Below, piece after piece: positions 31,505 to 44,972 of a DNA stretch of 64,000 nt (position 1 is its first letter; every line of letters begins with the position of its first letter). The stretch comes from Dreissena polymorpha (lineage: Eukaryota; Mollusca; Bivalvia; Myida; Dreissenidae). Made by a program: the position numbers and the translations under genes. Below the pieces are notes generated by a model that ran no database searches, was not told the origin of the DNA, and was given only the letters and a program-made list of their open reading frames with translations. The stretch covers positions 83,550,172-83,614,171 of the forward strand of contig NC_068356.1 in NCBI RefSeq assembly GCF_020536995.1. Reading direction: 5' to 3'.

Positions 31505-34500
31505 CTGTAACTGATGTTGAGAAAACAAAACATGTATTACATTTGCATAACCAAACTGTAACGCTCGCACTGTTCATATTCTTAAATAAATAATGATTAT
31601 AAGACCTTTTAGAAGATTGGTTTACGTACCGTGTGTAACAACAGCAAGCTGCTATAACACCACACAAGGTGCTCGGCACCGTGATTGCTATCACAAGCAC
31701 TGTTTCGTTGCTCCGTGGTTTGACTGTTGGCATTCTGCTGAACCGGCGGTGGGATGTCGTATCTATTGAACAAAGATAACACACTGTTTGTCATAGGATG
31801 CAAGAACTAAGTTACAGCTGGATAATCAAACTTCTTATCACAAACAATTGACTAAACTGAACGTTGTTGTCTGAAACTTACATTAAATAGTATAAACAAA
31901 GTAAAGGCTACAGAATATACATCTTATTATAAGTACGAAATCTGTATTTACGTATAGCGGCCCATTGCTTAACCGTTCAAGCAGAAACAATCAAAAGCGG
32001 GCATTTTCACTACGATCTCTGATACTAAAATGGCCATTTCAACAACGATCGACAGCAGTGTACGTATGCAAATGCACTAGAGCGTTAAAATATCAAAACG
32101 GATACAGCTGATCATCAATATGCACTATCAATCTCCACGCAGAGTTGTCGTTCCTTGCTCTCACATACAACTCTGCATAAGGCTCAGCACGCCATTTTGT
32201 CTACTAAATAGCTAAAACCGAACAAACGCATACAATGTATAGTTGAGTGGATATTTAAGATCGCATGCATTTAATTAAGAAAAATGACTTTTAAATGTAC
32301 GATAAATCGTGCAAAAACTTGTGAGTTTTAATGCAACTCTTTGGAACTATTGTATTGCCCATTTACACAGATGTAATCATTCAACGCACTTCACAAATGT
32401 AAACAACTGTACATATTTTTTATTGAGTGACGTTAGGCATTGCTTCGACGTATTTATGTATGTTGGTTTCTTAACATAAAAAAACATATCAATTTTATAA
32501 TAATTAATTAAGACTGATATAAGATATCATGGTATGAGATGGTTTTCTTTAATGCAGTTAATGCAATGTAACCGTCGTGCAAGAGATTGTTTAGTATACT
32601 GTAACCTCAATGATGAACGCTTGGAATGATCATGACATGAATGAGATGCTTTCAAAACAATAGTCCGTTCTGAGCCCAACACAGAGGTGAATGTAATGTG
32701 ACCGTCGTGCAAGAGATTGATGCACTATGAGTCGAATTACGAAAAGACAGTCCTTTACCGGTGTTCGCAGTAGGCGGTTGAGTTGGATTATCGGCACCTG
32801 TCACCTTTCCTTAAAGGTTGCAAATATGACAAATGACAAATCATATATGGCAAAATATGACTAAATAGTGAATAGTGTGTATCCTTTTACTGGCATATAT
32901 ATACTATTTGTTTTACCAGCTCTGTATTACAAATGTTAAATGTGAGTGACTAAAATTTATAAATGTTGCATTTTATATATGCTTTTTTAAATATGTTAAA
33001 TGTTTAATCATATAAATAATGTGCACAAGCTGAATACAATAATCAAATGATGTTTATTTTTATGTTATCTTACCGCAAAAGGGAGGTAAAAGGGTAGTGC
33101 AATTTTCCACAGTGAAGTCCCAATCATTTTGAAGAGATGCTGCGATACAATATATATTGTTCGTATCATTGTGATCCACGAATTCATGAAATTCAAATAC
33201 AACGCCTTGATTGCGTGGACATGGTCTTTCAGAACTCCACGAGCAGTTCAGATATTGCTGCAATGATCAATGCAGTATTGTAATATAGCGTAGACAATCT
33301 GCAGTTGCACTTCTTGACCCCGTATTAGTAAACATCGTACGACAAACGATTTTTGAGGGAGAATAGTTGTGGAGCACACACTGCTATGCTTACTTATAAC
33401 GTTCATTTTCTGTCAACCGTTCGCCCTTATTTTGTATGCACATTGAGGGCGTGTCTATTTGTTAGGAGCGTTTACATGTAATAGATCTTTGGTAAGACAT
33501 TGGTCTGATGGCGGTAATCAAGTCAATAAGAGGCTAAGCTTCACGACCACAGTGCAATAGCATGCGCTTTTAAGTGATTTTAAACAACACAGTAGTACAT
33601 TTAGATTTTCTAAAAAGATTATAAAAAATAAGATTTATGCAATTGCTTTTAAGGTCAGGTGCTATTTCAATAGATTATCCTCAACGTGTTAGTTTATATA
33701 TGAATATTAATGTGTCTGTGTTTTACAGCATCTATATCGACAGTTAATTATGCATATGTACCAAGATAAGCTTATGCAAAATAAGTATTGACGGCTTAAT
33801 ATTTGTTTAACACGGTCAATGTCGAAATTTGGTTTTCCAGTATTTACACTTACATCCATAATGACGTAGTTATTCTTGAGATAATGTCGGGTGTTCCAGT
33901 CTTGAAGACATCGGTTTAAGCCAGATTCTACATAATTGATGGTCGTCCCCTTGTACTCTCCGCAAATCTCTGGGTACATTTAAAATAAAATATGTGCCAT
34001 TTCAATATTTAGTATGTGCAACAAGTAATCCTAACCGTTTTAGCCATGAAACATCATATGCTGGTACTGTACACAGTTGTTGTTTTTTTAATTCACCGGT
34101 GTAAACAATGTGCATCCCCTGGGAGTAATTTGTTTTCCTTATAAGTATATTGTGAGAACATAAAAAAAAATCTCATATGACGTTGCATAGCCCTGAGATA
34201 ACATTCGTTCTATAACATCTTATGGTGGTCCAAGTTTGCAAAAAATATACCCCTGTGTGCAAAGTTTGAACCGCCATGTGGAATGGTTGTGTTTCCTTAT
34301 AGTCATAAAAGGAAAACTTAAAAACATCTTATCTGAAATTAAAAGGCCGGAAAGTTTAGTATGTTTTTTATCTTTACATGGTCCTATACCAAGTTTGCTC
34401 CAATAAGGTCTTTGGGGTTTGCTTCTCCCTGTGGTTTCATGTACCTATAATGTTTATATCGTGAAAACTTTAAAAATATTTCCTCTGAAATCGGAATGTC

Positions 34501-37500
34501 CAGAGCTTTCGTATTTGCTACGTAACATCGTATTGTGATATTCTTCAATGTTGTATTTTCATGGCCCTTAGGTTCAAAATGGCCCCTTCTAGTTATATAC
34601 TGAACGTTGTAAGAACTCTTGTTTTTTTTTTCAAATTCAAAAGCTGACTGAGATATTTCGTCCTGTACAAGGATTGTTCACATTATGCTCATAGTATTAA
34701 AACTGACTACGACATAGAGGAACCGTGAAGTAGAAAAATAGCTTTAAATAACATCTACCCTGAAACCACCAGACCCAGAGTTTGATATTTAAAAGACGTT
34801 ACATGACATAGAAGTCTTCTTCGACATTTATTCAAATATTGAATATTTACTCATATTTGACCACGACCTTCTAGTAGCTTGCTTGATTAATTATACGAAG
34901 CGAACACTTATTTGTTTTAATCTGTTCCTATTCAATGCAATGTTTTAATCCCTTTCTTAAATTCATAAAAGCTTGAAAAAATCGACACACAACTGTACAG
35001 CATTGTAATTAACAATAAACGTGTCTGGGAAGCTCAAGTGCCACATACTTATCTAGAAACATACCTTTAAACGCGGATGCCGTCCATGCTTTCCCAGGAA
35101 ACTGTGTAATGTTCGCACTACGAATTCTAGACATGCTCAACGTATGTCCGTTGTGACAAGGTTTGTCGTTCCTTTTAGACTGAGCTCCTGTCCAGTTTCT
35201 ACTGCATTCGGCTGGTCCAAACTCTGGATCATAGAGTCATACATTTTCTTTGGAACATTGAATTTGCCTTATTAGTTGTTAAATTAACCAGTTCTTTTTA
35301 TATCTACGAATACCATGAATCATATTTGGGGCATCTCATTCATAAATGCACTGCGAATGTATATTGTTTCATTTTTTTTGTGATTACCTGTACATATTTT
35401 TTGTTCGCTATTAAAAATATGTAGAAACCACAACGTACTTCAAAACGTGTTTGGCAAGCTTGGACCGGTAGTCAATCATAATGTCTAAATATTGAAAGTT
35501 TAAGAAAATACAAAGTAAAGTGACGGTACCCACCTGAAGGGCGTGCTGATTGTAAACATATTGCTAGCGGGTTACAACAACCGCTCTGTTTGGTCTCCGT
35601 ACAGAGGTCACACGAAACTGGCGCAATATTTGAGCGGCTGTTGCAGACGTTTGCATTGAGGTGAACTAAGCTGTTTGTGATGTTTGTGTATGGGAAATGA
35701 AACACTCCGTCAAGGAAGACATATATCCCCGTTTTAGACCTATAATACACATCACATTGAAAACACTTTGGAAACGCATTGAGATATATGTATTGCATCT
35801 TACATACGTATATGTCGATTTACCTGATTTTAGTGTATATACATTGTCGTCCTGTAATTTATGTAAAATTCTCAAAATATTTGATGTCCTGGTTTTTCAT
35901 TTTATTTGAGTATAGAGAATGATATTATTGTTGAGCCACGAAACAATTGTTAAACGATACTCTAGAGTATAAAAACAGATAATACCGCATGCTTCTTGCG
36001 ATCTAAATATGTACTTTTGTAATTACGATGTAAATTTTACGTGGGTCAGATATTTGTTTGATATAACTAACATTATTATATAATACGAAAACTAATTTAG
36101 TCATGGTCTTTACAATATGTTGTGATAATCGAAGGAATAATATTATTTTGACCTCGGCTACCGCTTTGGTCAATATGTCATCCTACCGTTGAATTTTACA
36201 CACCATCATCTTGAAAACATAACGTAAACATTTTTAAATATTTAAGTATATACGACAATTTACACTATTGTTTCCACAATTCGTTGATTTACGAGAAAGT
36301 AATGCTGAAATGTTTACTGGTCTATTGTATTTTGCAGGCATTTTTGGTCTTCGAATTCAAGATTTGTCCAACAAACTGGCAGCCAGTTGGTGTTATTGGT
36401 CGGGTCCTTGACATGCAGTATTCCTTCGTGGAGATTGGATGATGACCCCTTCATTAAGTTGTACTTACACGTATTAATACATTTCTCTGAAGAATAACAT
36501 AGAAGCATTCGTATGGGTTTTTGACAATGTAGTTTGCTTCCGTTCAGAGTAAGCCCTAAAATAAGTACCATTTTATTTGAATTTAATGTAAACTTGGCTG
36601 ATTTTTTTCAAGGATAAATGTGTTTCCATAACTTTTAACACGCTGAAACAACTTGCGCAATGCCTACCAGCTCTCTACGACCAGAACTTATAACACACAT
36701 AAACAACATGCGCAATCCTTACATACTCTCTACGACCAGAACTTATAACACACAGAAACAACTTGCGCAATGTCTTTCAGCTCTCTACAACCAGTACTAA
36801 TAACACACATAAAAACTTGTGCCATTCTTACCAACTATCTACGACCAGAACTTATCACTCTCAGACACATTTTGCGCAATGCCTACCAGCTCTCTACGAC
36901 CAGAGTTAATCACACTCAGAAACAAATTTCACAACGCCTACCACCTCTCTACAACCAGTACTTTTAACACACATATACAACTTGCGCAATGCCTACCAGC
37001 TCCCTACAACCAGTACTAATAACACACATAGAAAACTTGCACCATGCCTACCAGCTCTCTTCAACCAGTACTTCTAACATACATAAACATCTTGCACCAT
37101 GCCTACAAGCACTCTACAACCAGTACTAATAACACACATAAACAACTTGCACCATGCCTACCAACTCTCTACGACCAAAACTTATAACACACATAAACAA
37201 CTTGCGCAATGCCTTCCAGCTCTCTACAACCAGTACTTTTATCACACATAAAAAACTTGCACCATGCCTACCAGCTCTCTACAACCAGTACTAATAACAC
37301 ACATAAACAACTTGCACCATGCCTACCAGCTCTCTACAATCAGTACTTTTAACACACATAAACAACTTGCGCAATGCCTACCAGGTCCCTACAACCAGTA
37401 CTAATAACACACATAAATAACTTGCACCATGCCTACCTGCTCTCTACGACCAGAACTAATAACACACATAAACAACTTGCACCATGCCTACCAGCTCTCT

Positions 37501-40500
37501 ACAACCAGTACTTATAACACACATAAACACCATGCACCATGCCTACCAGCTCTCTACAACCAGTACTAATAACACACATAAACAACTTGCGCCATGCCTA
37601 CCAGCTCTCTACAACCAGTACTAATAACACACATAAACAACTTGCACATTGCCTACCAGCGCTCTACAACCAGTACTTATAACACACATCAACATCTTGT
37701 ACCATGCCTTCCAGCTCTCTACAACCAGTACTTATAACACACATAAACAACTTGCGCAATGCCTACCAGCTTTCTACAACCAGTACTATTAACACAGATA
37801 AACAACTTGCACCATGCCTACCAGCTCTCTACAACCAGTACTTATAACACACATAAACAACTTGCACCATGCCTACCAGCTCTCTACAACCAGTACTTAT
37901 AACACACATAAACAACTTGCGCAGTGCCTACCAGCTCTCTACAACCAGTACTAATAACACACAAAGACATCTTGCACCATGCCTACAAGCTCTCTACAAC
38001 CAGTACTTATAACACGCATAAACAACTTGCGCAATGCCTACCAGCTCTCTACAACCAGTACTTATAACACACATAAACAACTTGCACCATGCCTACCAGC
38101 TCTCTACAACCAGTACTAATAACACACATAAACAACATGCACCATGCCTACCAGCTCTCTACAACCAGTACTTATAACACACATAAACAACTTGCACCAT
38201 GCCTACCAGCTCTCTACGACCAGAACTAATAACACACATAAACAACTTGCGCCATGCCTACCAGCTCTCTACAACCAGTACTTTTATCACACATAAACAA
38301 CTTGCACCATGCCTACCAGCTCTCTACAACCAGTGCTAATAACACATATAAATTAATTGCACAATGCCTAACAGCTCTCTACAACCAGTACTTATAACAC
38401 ACATAAACAACTTGCGCAATGCGTACCAATTTTCTACAACAGTACTAATAACACACATAAACATCTTGCACCATGCCTACCAGCTCTCTACAACCAGTAC
38501 TAATTACACACATAAACAACTTGCACCATGCCTACCAGCTCTCTACGACCAGAACGAATAACACACATAAACAACGTGCACCATGCCTACTAGCTCTCTA
38601 CAACCAGTACTTATAACACACATAAACAACTTGCACCATGCCTACCAGCTCTCTACAACCAGTACTTATAACACACATAAACAACTTCCGCAATGCCTAC
38701 CAGCTCTCTGCAACCAGTACTTATAACACACATAAACAACTTGCACCATGCCTACCAGCTCTCTACAATCAGTACGTACTTATAACACACAAAGACAACT
38801 TGCACCATGCCTACCAGCTCTCTACGACCAGAACTAATAACACACATAATCATCTTGCACCATGCCTACCAGCTCTCTACAACCAGTACTAATAACACAC
38901 ATAAACATCTTGCAACATGCCTACCAGTCTTTTACAACCAGTACTAATAACACACATAAACAACTTGCGCAATGCCTAACAGCTCTCTACAACCAGTACT
39001 AATAACCCACATAAACATCTTGCAGCATGCCTACTAGCTCTCTACAACCAGTACTTATAACACACATAGACAACTTGCGCAATGCCTACCAGCTCTCTAC
39101 AACCAGTACTAATAAAACAAATAAACAACCTGCACCATGCCTACCAGCTCTCTACAACCAGTACTTTTAACACACATAAACAACTTGCGCAATACCTACC
39201 AGCTCTCTACAACCAGTACTAATAACACACATAAACAACTTGCACCATGCCTACCTGCTCTCCACGACAAGAACTAATAACACACATAAACAACTTGCAA
39301 CATGCCTACCAGCTCTCTACAACCAGTACTAATAACACACATTAACAACTTGCGCAATGCCTACCAGCTCTCTACAACCAGTACTAATAACACACATCAA
39401 CATCTTGTACCATGCCTTCCAGCTCTCTACAACCAGTACTTATAACACACATAAACAACTTGCGCAATGCCTATCGGCTTTCTACAACCAGTACTTACAA
39501 CACACATAAACAACTTGCACCATGCCTACCAGCTCTCTACAACAAGTACTTATAACACACATAAACAACTTGCACCATGCCTACCAGCTCTCTATCACCA
39601 GTACTAATAACACACATAAACAACTTGCGCAATGCCTACCAGCTCTCTACAACCAGTACTAATAACACACATAAACATCTTGAACCATGCCTTCCAGCTC
39701 TCTACAACCAGTACTAATAACACACATAAACAACTTGCGAAATGCCTACCAGCTCTCTACAACCAGTTCTAATAACACACATAAACATCTTGCAGCATGC
39801 CTACCAGCTCTCTACAACCAGTACTTATAACACACATAAACAACTTGCGCAATGCCTACAAGTTCTCTTCAACCAGTACTTATAACACACATAAACAACT
39901 TGCACCATGCCTACCAGCTGTCTACAACCAGTACTTATAAAACAAATACACAACTTGCACCATGCCTACCAGCTCTCTACGAACAGAACTAATAACACAC
40001 ATAAACATCTTGTACCATGCCAACCAGCTCTCTACAACCAGTACTAATAACACACATAAACATCTTGCAGCATGCCTACCAGCTCTCTACAACCAGTACT
40101 TATAACACACATAAACAACTTGCGCAAAGCCTACCAGCTCTCTACAACCAGTACTTATAACACACATAAACGACTTGCACCATGCCTACCAGCTCTCTAC
40201 AACCAGTACTTATAACACACATAAACAACTTGCACCATGCCTACCAGCTCTCTACAACCAGTACTTATAACACACATAAACAACTTGCGCAAAGCCTACC
40301 AGCTCTCTACAACCAGTACTTATAACACACATAAACAACTTGCACCATGTCTACCAGCTCTCTACGACCAGAACTAATGACACACATAAACAACATGCAC
40401 CATGCCTACCAACTATCTACGACCAGAACTTGTCACACTCAGAAACAAATTTCGCAATGCCTACCAGCTCTCTAAGACCACAACTTGTCACACTCAGAAA

Positions 40501-41516
40501 CATATTTCGCAATGCCTACCAGCTCTCTACGACCAGAACTTGTCACACTCAGAAACAAATTTCGCAATGCCTACCAGCTCTCTATGAACAGAACTTGTCA
40601 CACTCAGAAACATACTTCGCAATGCCTACCAGCTCTCTACGACCAGAACTTGTCACACTTAGAAACAAATTTCGCAATGCCTACCAGCTCCCTACGACCA
40701 GAACTTGTCACACTCAGAAACAAATTTCGCAATGCCTACCAGCTCTCTACTACCAGAACTTATCACACTCAGAAACAAATTTCACAATGCCTACCAGCTC
40801 TCTACGACCAGTACTTATCACACCCAAAAACAAATTTCGGAATGCCTATCAGCTCTCAGCTGGTTTCAAATCAAGCCGAACCTCACATTTCAAGCAAATT
40901 TACTCAAGACAAACGAAAAAGTAATACATAAAAAAACGCAAATAATTGGTTTCAAACTATATGACAATAGAATATCAATTTTATTAGAATTCAATTTTTC
41001 AATTGTTTAATATTCACCTGTTCAATGTCTTTGCAATAGAGATGTTATAATATTTATGTTGTAGAATATGTATTATACAATACTTCGACTTGAAATTTTA
41101 TCAATAAGCAAGGAACAAACATTGATAATTATACCATTTTATAGAGCGTCTAAAAATTGCAAAATAAAAAATTAATAATACATTAAAAGAACTATCTTTT
41201 TATGATCAGTTGTACAATTTGAAGAGTATTTAAAGTTTGGTACGATTAACTGACAGATATTATAATACAACATAAACACGTAGTATACATAAACGCTTAA
41301 AAACACGCCATGTTTTAATATTAAGTCGAGATTGCTATAATTAAGAGGAATATGCTGCCACGATTTTCGTTTTGCGAATGTACTATATAACTATAGTTCT
41401 CATATGAAACTCTCGCAAGTATTTGCATATCACTTACTTGTTCCAACTGTTGGTATCAGTGTGATAATAATACACATCAAATAACACTTCACTGTGCAAA
41501 CTTGTGCTAACATCAT
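30922..41516 (-). CDS. Receptor-like gene B: tandem paralog of gene A, short tail, 8 exons, 542 aa
   Basis: Exons in coding order: 41438-41516, 36318-36486, 35534-35739, 35065-35223, 33854-33969, 33074-33257, 31630-31762, 30922-31504. All introns are GT-AG, and the phases (1, 2, 1, 1, 0, 1, 2) equal those of gene A. They chain into 543 codons with the stop. The protein has a 26-residue signal peptide, a 19-cysteine ectodomain, a membrane helix near residues 325-345 and a 194-residue tail. The tail keeps N-Q-T-Y-G, E-T-Y-H-L-L-D-E-S, Y-S-M-P and the ITIM-like I-G-Y-N-C-L (Tyr478). It stops before the region that carries the second ITIM-like motif in gene A. Intron 1 holds a 4.2-kb satellite. 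Function is inferred only from layout. Confidence 0.8.
31630..31762 (-). CDS. Gene B exon 7: membrane helix
   Basis: The exon encodes an Arg/Ser-rich stalk, then V-L-V-I-A-I-T-V-P and a Cys-rich second half of the helix, ending Y-T-R. It is 18 nt shorter than the gene A exon, in the stalk, which keeps the frame. Confidence 0.75.
33074..33257 (-). CDS. Gene B exon 6: ectodomain, CTLD-like C-terminal segment
   Basis: Same length (184 nt) as gene A exon 6. It keeps Q-Y-L-N-C-S-W-S at the start and C-T-T-L-L-P-P-F-C-G at the end, with five cysteines. Confidence 0.8.
33854..33969 (-). CDS. Gene B exon 5: ectodomain
   Basis: A 116-nt exon beginning E-I-C-G and containing V-E-S-G-L-N-R-C-L-Q-D-W-N-T-R, identical to gene A over that block. 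It ends at a GTAAGT donor in phase 0. Confidence 0.8.
34190..34880. repeat. Old dispersed bivalve repeat in intron 4 of gene B
   Basis: About five degenerate units share phrases such as CTGAAA..CC..AGACC, AGAGTTTGATAT and TACCAAGTTTG. The units correspond to those in intron 4 of gene A at 10350-10900. Confidence 0.5.
35065..35223 (-). CDS. Gene B exon 4: ectodomain
   Basis: The exon starts after the same GATCCAG acceptor as gene A. It encodes P-A-E-C-S-R-N-W-T-G-A-Q-S-K, L-S-M-S-R-I and K-A-W-T-A-S-A-F, and closes at a GTATGT donor in phase 1. Confidence 0.8.
35534..35739 (-). CDS. Gene B exon 3: ectodomain
   Basis: The exon opens after an ATTATAG acceptor. It encodes F-H-F-P, two sequons and the conserved L-C-T-E-T-K-Q-S-G-C-C-N-P-L-A-I-C core, with six cysteines. 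The GTGGGT donor keeps phase 1. Confidence 0.8.
36318..36486 (-). CDS. Gene B exon 2: ectodomain N-terminal segment
   Basis: The exon opens after a TTCTTCAG acceptor. It encodes C-I-N-T-C-K-Y-N-L-M-K-G, E-G-I-L-H-V and N-N-T-N-W-L-P-V-C, aligning with gene A exon 2 across its length. Confidence 0.8.
36640..40860. repeat. 55-bp satellite array, about 77 copies, 4.2 kb
   Basis: The unit is AATGCCTACCAGCTCTCTAC, then AACCAGTACTTATAACACAC, then ATAAACAACTTGCGC. Two common forms (GCACCATGCC and GCGCAATGCC) intermix in the middle. A third form, with CGACCAGAACTTGTCACACT then CAGAAACAAATTT, fills the right end from about 40420. Relatives of it also occur near the left end around 36850-36930. Since 55 is not a multiple of three, open frames in all three plus frames cycle every 165 bp and are spurious. 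It occupies most of intron 1 of gene B. Confidence 0.97.
41438..41516 (-). CDS. Gene B exon 1: signal peptide
   Basis: Two Met codons open a hydrophobic leader (C-I-I-I-T-L-I-P) ending T-V-G-T before a CAA/GTAAGT donor in phase 1. The V-G-T end and phase match gene A exon 1. Confidence 0.75.
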
Positions 41517-41924
41517 CGTAAGTACGACTAACAACTGCCGTTATGTTTGCTATGTCGGGGAAATCATCGAACTCGTTGAGATAACACAATGATGTTTAAC
41601 AGTTTTATTTATTTCCGCCTTTCCATAGTTTCGAATGTTTTTACAAATATACTTGATGTTAAATGATGTTAATATTAACCAACACACGCGGATCTACTAA
41701 ACAAAAATAATTGTTATTCAACAAGCAACATCCGATCGCCTACGAGTGTCACTGCTCTGCCCTTGTCTTTATAGACACCAGATGTGTTCATCTAAATTTT
41801 TACGATGTAATAAATGATATGTTTCAGGTCCTGTTAAGCCCTAAAGTAATTTCCATTTTTATTTGAGTTAAAGGTTTGAAATCGACTCATTTTTCCAGAG
41901 ATAATTGTTTAATTAGTTAATTGA

Positions 41925-42155
41925 GTCGTGTTCTGAGAAAAGTGAGCTAAATGCATGTGCGTAAAGTGTCGTCCAAGATTAGCCTGTGCAGTCCGCACAG
42001 GCTAATCAGGGACGACACTTTCCGCTTTTATGGTATTTTTAGTTTCAAGGAAGTCCCTCCTTACCGAAAATCAAGTTTAGGCGGACTGCACAGGCTAATC
42101 TGGGACGACACTTTACGCACATGCATTAAGCCCAGTTTTTTCAGAACACGACTCA
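41925..42155. mobile_element. Palindromic MITE (GTCGTCCC family), near-complete copy
   Basis: A long palindrome. The left end GAGTCGTGTTCTGAG is matched by CAGAACACGACTC on the right. Each half holds a sub-palindrome, GATTAGCCTGTGCAGTCCGC and its inverse, plus GTAAAGTGTCGTCC. About 15 copies or fragments lie in this window. The family has no coding capacity. Confidence 0.9.
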
Positions 42156-42994
42156 ATTATGTAAGAGTGCCGGTACAAACTTCGTGTCAACAATTAATGC
42201 AACCTCGGGCGCGAAAGTTCCTCATACATTTCGGAATACACTCACTAACAGCGATAGTTTTCAATTTACATGCTACTCAAGTAAAATCTGTTATTGCACA
42301 TATAACATCTTACTTATGTTTACTATTGTACCTTAAATAAATCCTTTATGATTTTAATATGTAGATAAAATGACAAATTATTTCTACGTGGAAAATTAAG
42401 GTTTTTACGAATGCTTGATGTACAGCAAAATCACACGTTTTACAGGTCTTTTTTAGTTATAAACGTAGAGAAAACACTTGTATAATTGCGCATACACATC
42501 TTCGACATGATCTTTTTAACTAAAGCATCGAATGAATCCAACTTGTATGTGATGTTCAATCGCTGCGTTGTACCGTAAAAACCGCTTTTTTTCTTATACG
42601 TCCTTAAATAGTGACAAAAGAGGAAGATAAATAACTTTACCTCTTGCACTTTTGGAAGTGATTCTGTAAGTATATTGTGTTTTCCATGAACGTGTACGTG
42701 TCTCTCAATTCAGTACGAAAGTAACATCACATTTGCGCAATCATTATACGGCGACCATATTTATGAGGTACATGGTAAACATTGATTTACCAAACCTTCT
42801 TTCCATTATCAAAATTTACCGTTACCATCATCAACATACTTAAGTTCATTATGTATTACATGTCATACTCAATTCACTCATTTAATATAAGTTCCTTTAT
42901 TACCACATCGAAGCTCATTCCTTCAGAATTTTCACTACGATGTCGAAGTCAATGTCATATGAGTGTCGCGCTGGGAACAAGCGGCGGCGCAATT

Positions 42995-43075
42995 CATGTG
43001 CTTTAGGTGTCGTACTGCACTACACAGGCTAATCTGGACGACATTTAACGTACATGCCCAGTTTTCCCAAAACAA
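42995..43075. repeat. Palindromic MITE fragment
   Basis: The right half only of the GTCGTCCC family, with CACAGGCTAATCTGG, ACGACATTTAACGTACATG and the CCCAGTTTTCCCA end. Confidence 0.7.
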
Positions 43076-43817
43076 TACTCATATGTCCAATGCAAACTAG
43101 TAAAACTTGTGGATGAAAAAATCTTCGCTGAATCGCAATAAATTTCCCGATTTTTTTAAATATTGCGAAATATGTTGGGAAAAATTTTTTATAAAACCTA
43201 CTCAACATGAAGAATTATCCGTTAAATTTCATAACATCCGGTCCTCAGCGCTACCTCGAAAGTAGCAATGGCTCATTTATTAATGCATCGCACAAAATAG
43301 AAGTGGCGCCCTCGATTAACGGCCGTGATATATGACAATCAAGTTCCAACATTACTTTCCTTACAGTTTACATTATATTTCCAACCATACATGTGGTTAA
43401 GGGTACATTAGACTAAATCATTGTGTATATATCCGTTTTCCTTCGAAAGCAGTGCCTATTTCTAAAGAGTTCCTTGTCTCTTCTGGTTTAAAAACAATTT
43501 AGCAATCGCACCCATGCTTTTGTGGTTATGTCCTGTATCGTATGTCTGTCTGTCTGCAACATTTAGGTGCATTTCATTGTGGACTACGTCTCAATATGAA
43601 GGTTTAGAGTGTTTATTCAGTTACTGTACCTTTGTCGAAATCTCAGATACAATTACTCGATTTCCAAGGGTGCTTGCATTTGGGCGATTTTTTTCTTTCT
43701 CAGAAATAATAAAACGTTTTATTTGCGATTTAATCTTTAGGAAGAAGACATATTTATCTTAAAAATGATACCAGACTTACAAAACTTGATGTATAGGAAA
43801 ATCATGAAAAATACTTT
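43076..43817. other. Intergenic, no gene seen
   Basis: AT-rich sequence between gene B and the MFSD6-like gene. An 82-residue plus-strand frame at 43514-43762 has no recognisable domain or codon signature. Confidence 0.35.
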
Positions 43818-44612
43818 TAAAGGTGCCTTTTCACAGATTTTGGCATGTTTTGAGCTTTGTCATTAAATGCTTATATTGATAAATGTAAACATTGGATCTA
43901 AAAAGTTCCAGTAAAAAATCAAGAATAAAAATTAAAACAAGACTATTGTCAAGCAATATGGTTCCCTACCGGTGAAAGTCCACCATTTTCAGCAATATTT
44001 ATCGTCTATTTGTTGCCATAGCAACCAGAATTCTTGAGGTAAGAACAAAATAAAATGACGTGCATAATCTCCATATTGCCATCTATCCATGTTTAAACTT
44101 TTATAAAAAAATATTTAGAACTTTTCAAGTCATCGCAGGATCCAGAAAAATGTGACAGACAGACACACAAACAGACAAACAGAGCGCAAACCATTAGTCC
44201 CCTCCGGTTTTACCGGTAGGGGACAAAAAGATTTTTTTTTAAAGGTAACCCTCAGCAGGGCTTGAACAACGGACCCCTGGAGTCCTGGATTAAAAAGTCT
44301 AAAACTCGGCCATCCTTACTGATACAATGTCAAATGTATTTTATACTTTATATAAGCAATCCTCGTAGTTTCACAAAATATAACGACAACATCAGAACTC
44401 TCCATATTATTAATTCGTTTGGCGGTGCAACGCTTTATAATTTTCAGGTTTTTAAATCGTCAAAAGATGCATATAATGGCCATTTTATAGCATGGTAAAT
44501 ATTCAGTATTACTGTTTCCTTACAAATAGCATAACTAAAACGAAAATTTGCGAATCTGAAACAACTTTTTTCAATTTTGTCAATTTACCCAAACGTGAAA
44601 AGGCCCCTTTAA
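43818..44612 (-). mobile_element. TIR element with tRNA-like core, copy 2, carrying a nested SINE
   Basis: The ends are AAAGGTGCCTTTTCAC and GAAAAGGCCCCTTT. The minus strand at 44243-44316 has a tRNA-like segment, GGATGGCCGAGT to GTTCAAGCCCTGCTGAGGG. A separate element at 43933-44225 has inserted between the left arm and the tRNA-like core, which accounts for the extra length. Confidence 0.7.
43933..44225 (+). repeat. Nested SINE-like insertion
   Basis: The insert starts AAACAAGACTATTGTCAAGC, holds CCCTACCGGTGAAA near its start and TTTTACCGGTAGGG near its end (an inverted pair), and has GACAGACAGACACACAAACA before the end. I recall this as a common mollusc repeat. It splits the host element cleanly. 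Confidence 0.65.
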
Positions 44613-44972
44613 AGTAGGCAGTGTAATCCAACTTTGAGAGAAAACGATAAACGAAGATTTCTCTTCTAAGAAAACCCTACAACGAGCAGTAATGATTTCA
44701 AGGAATCAAAATAACAATAAACAGTTAATAAAAACTACTTAATAAAATAAGTGTGACAGCAATTGTAAATTTAGCAAGTTGTTGAAGACAAGATGACATC
44801 AATTAAGCTCTGTCAGACCAGCGTTCTTGTCCTGTAGCATAATCAAGGGAATCATCGAACTAGTTTTAATGTTTTGGTTAACGAGCATCCCCAAAAAGTG
44901 TGAAGTAGAATACTATTCGAATTACATTGCGCACTGTTCTTGAAGAACTGCGCTTCATTCAAGCGCGCACAT

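Noticed and set aside
36640-40931. Long plus-strand frames (up to 194 aa) across the satellite, and its resemblance to a CRISPR array
   Set aside because: The 55-bp units repeat head to tail without unique spacers, and the frames cycle through all three phases. The window is eukaryotic. It is a satellite.
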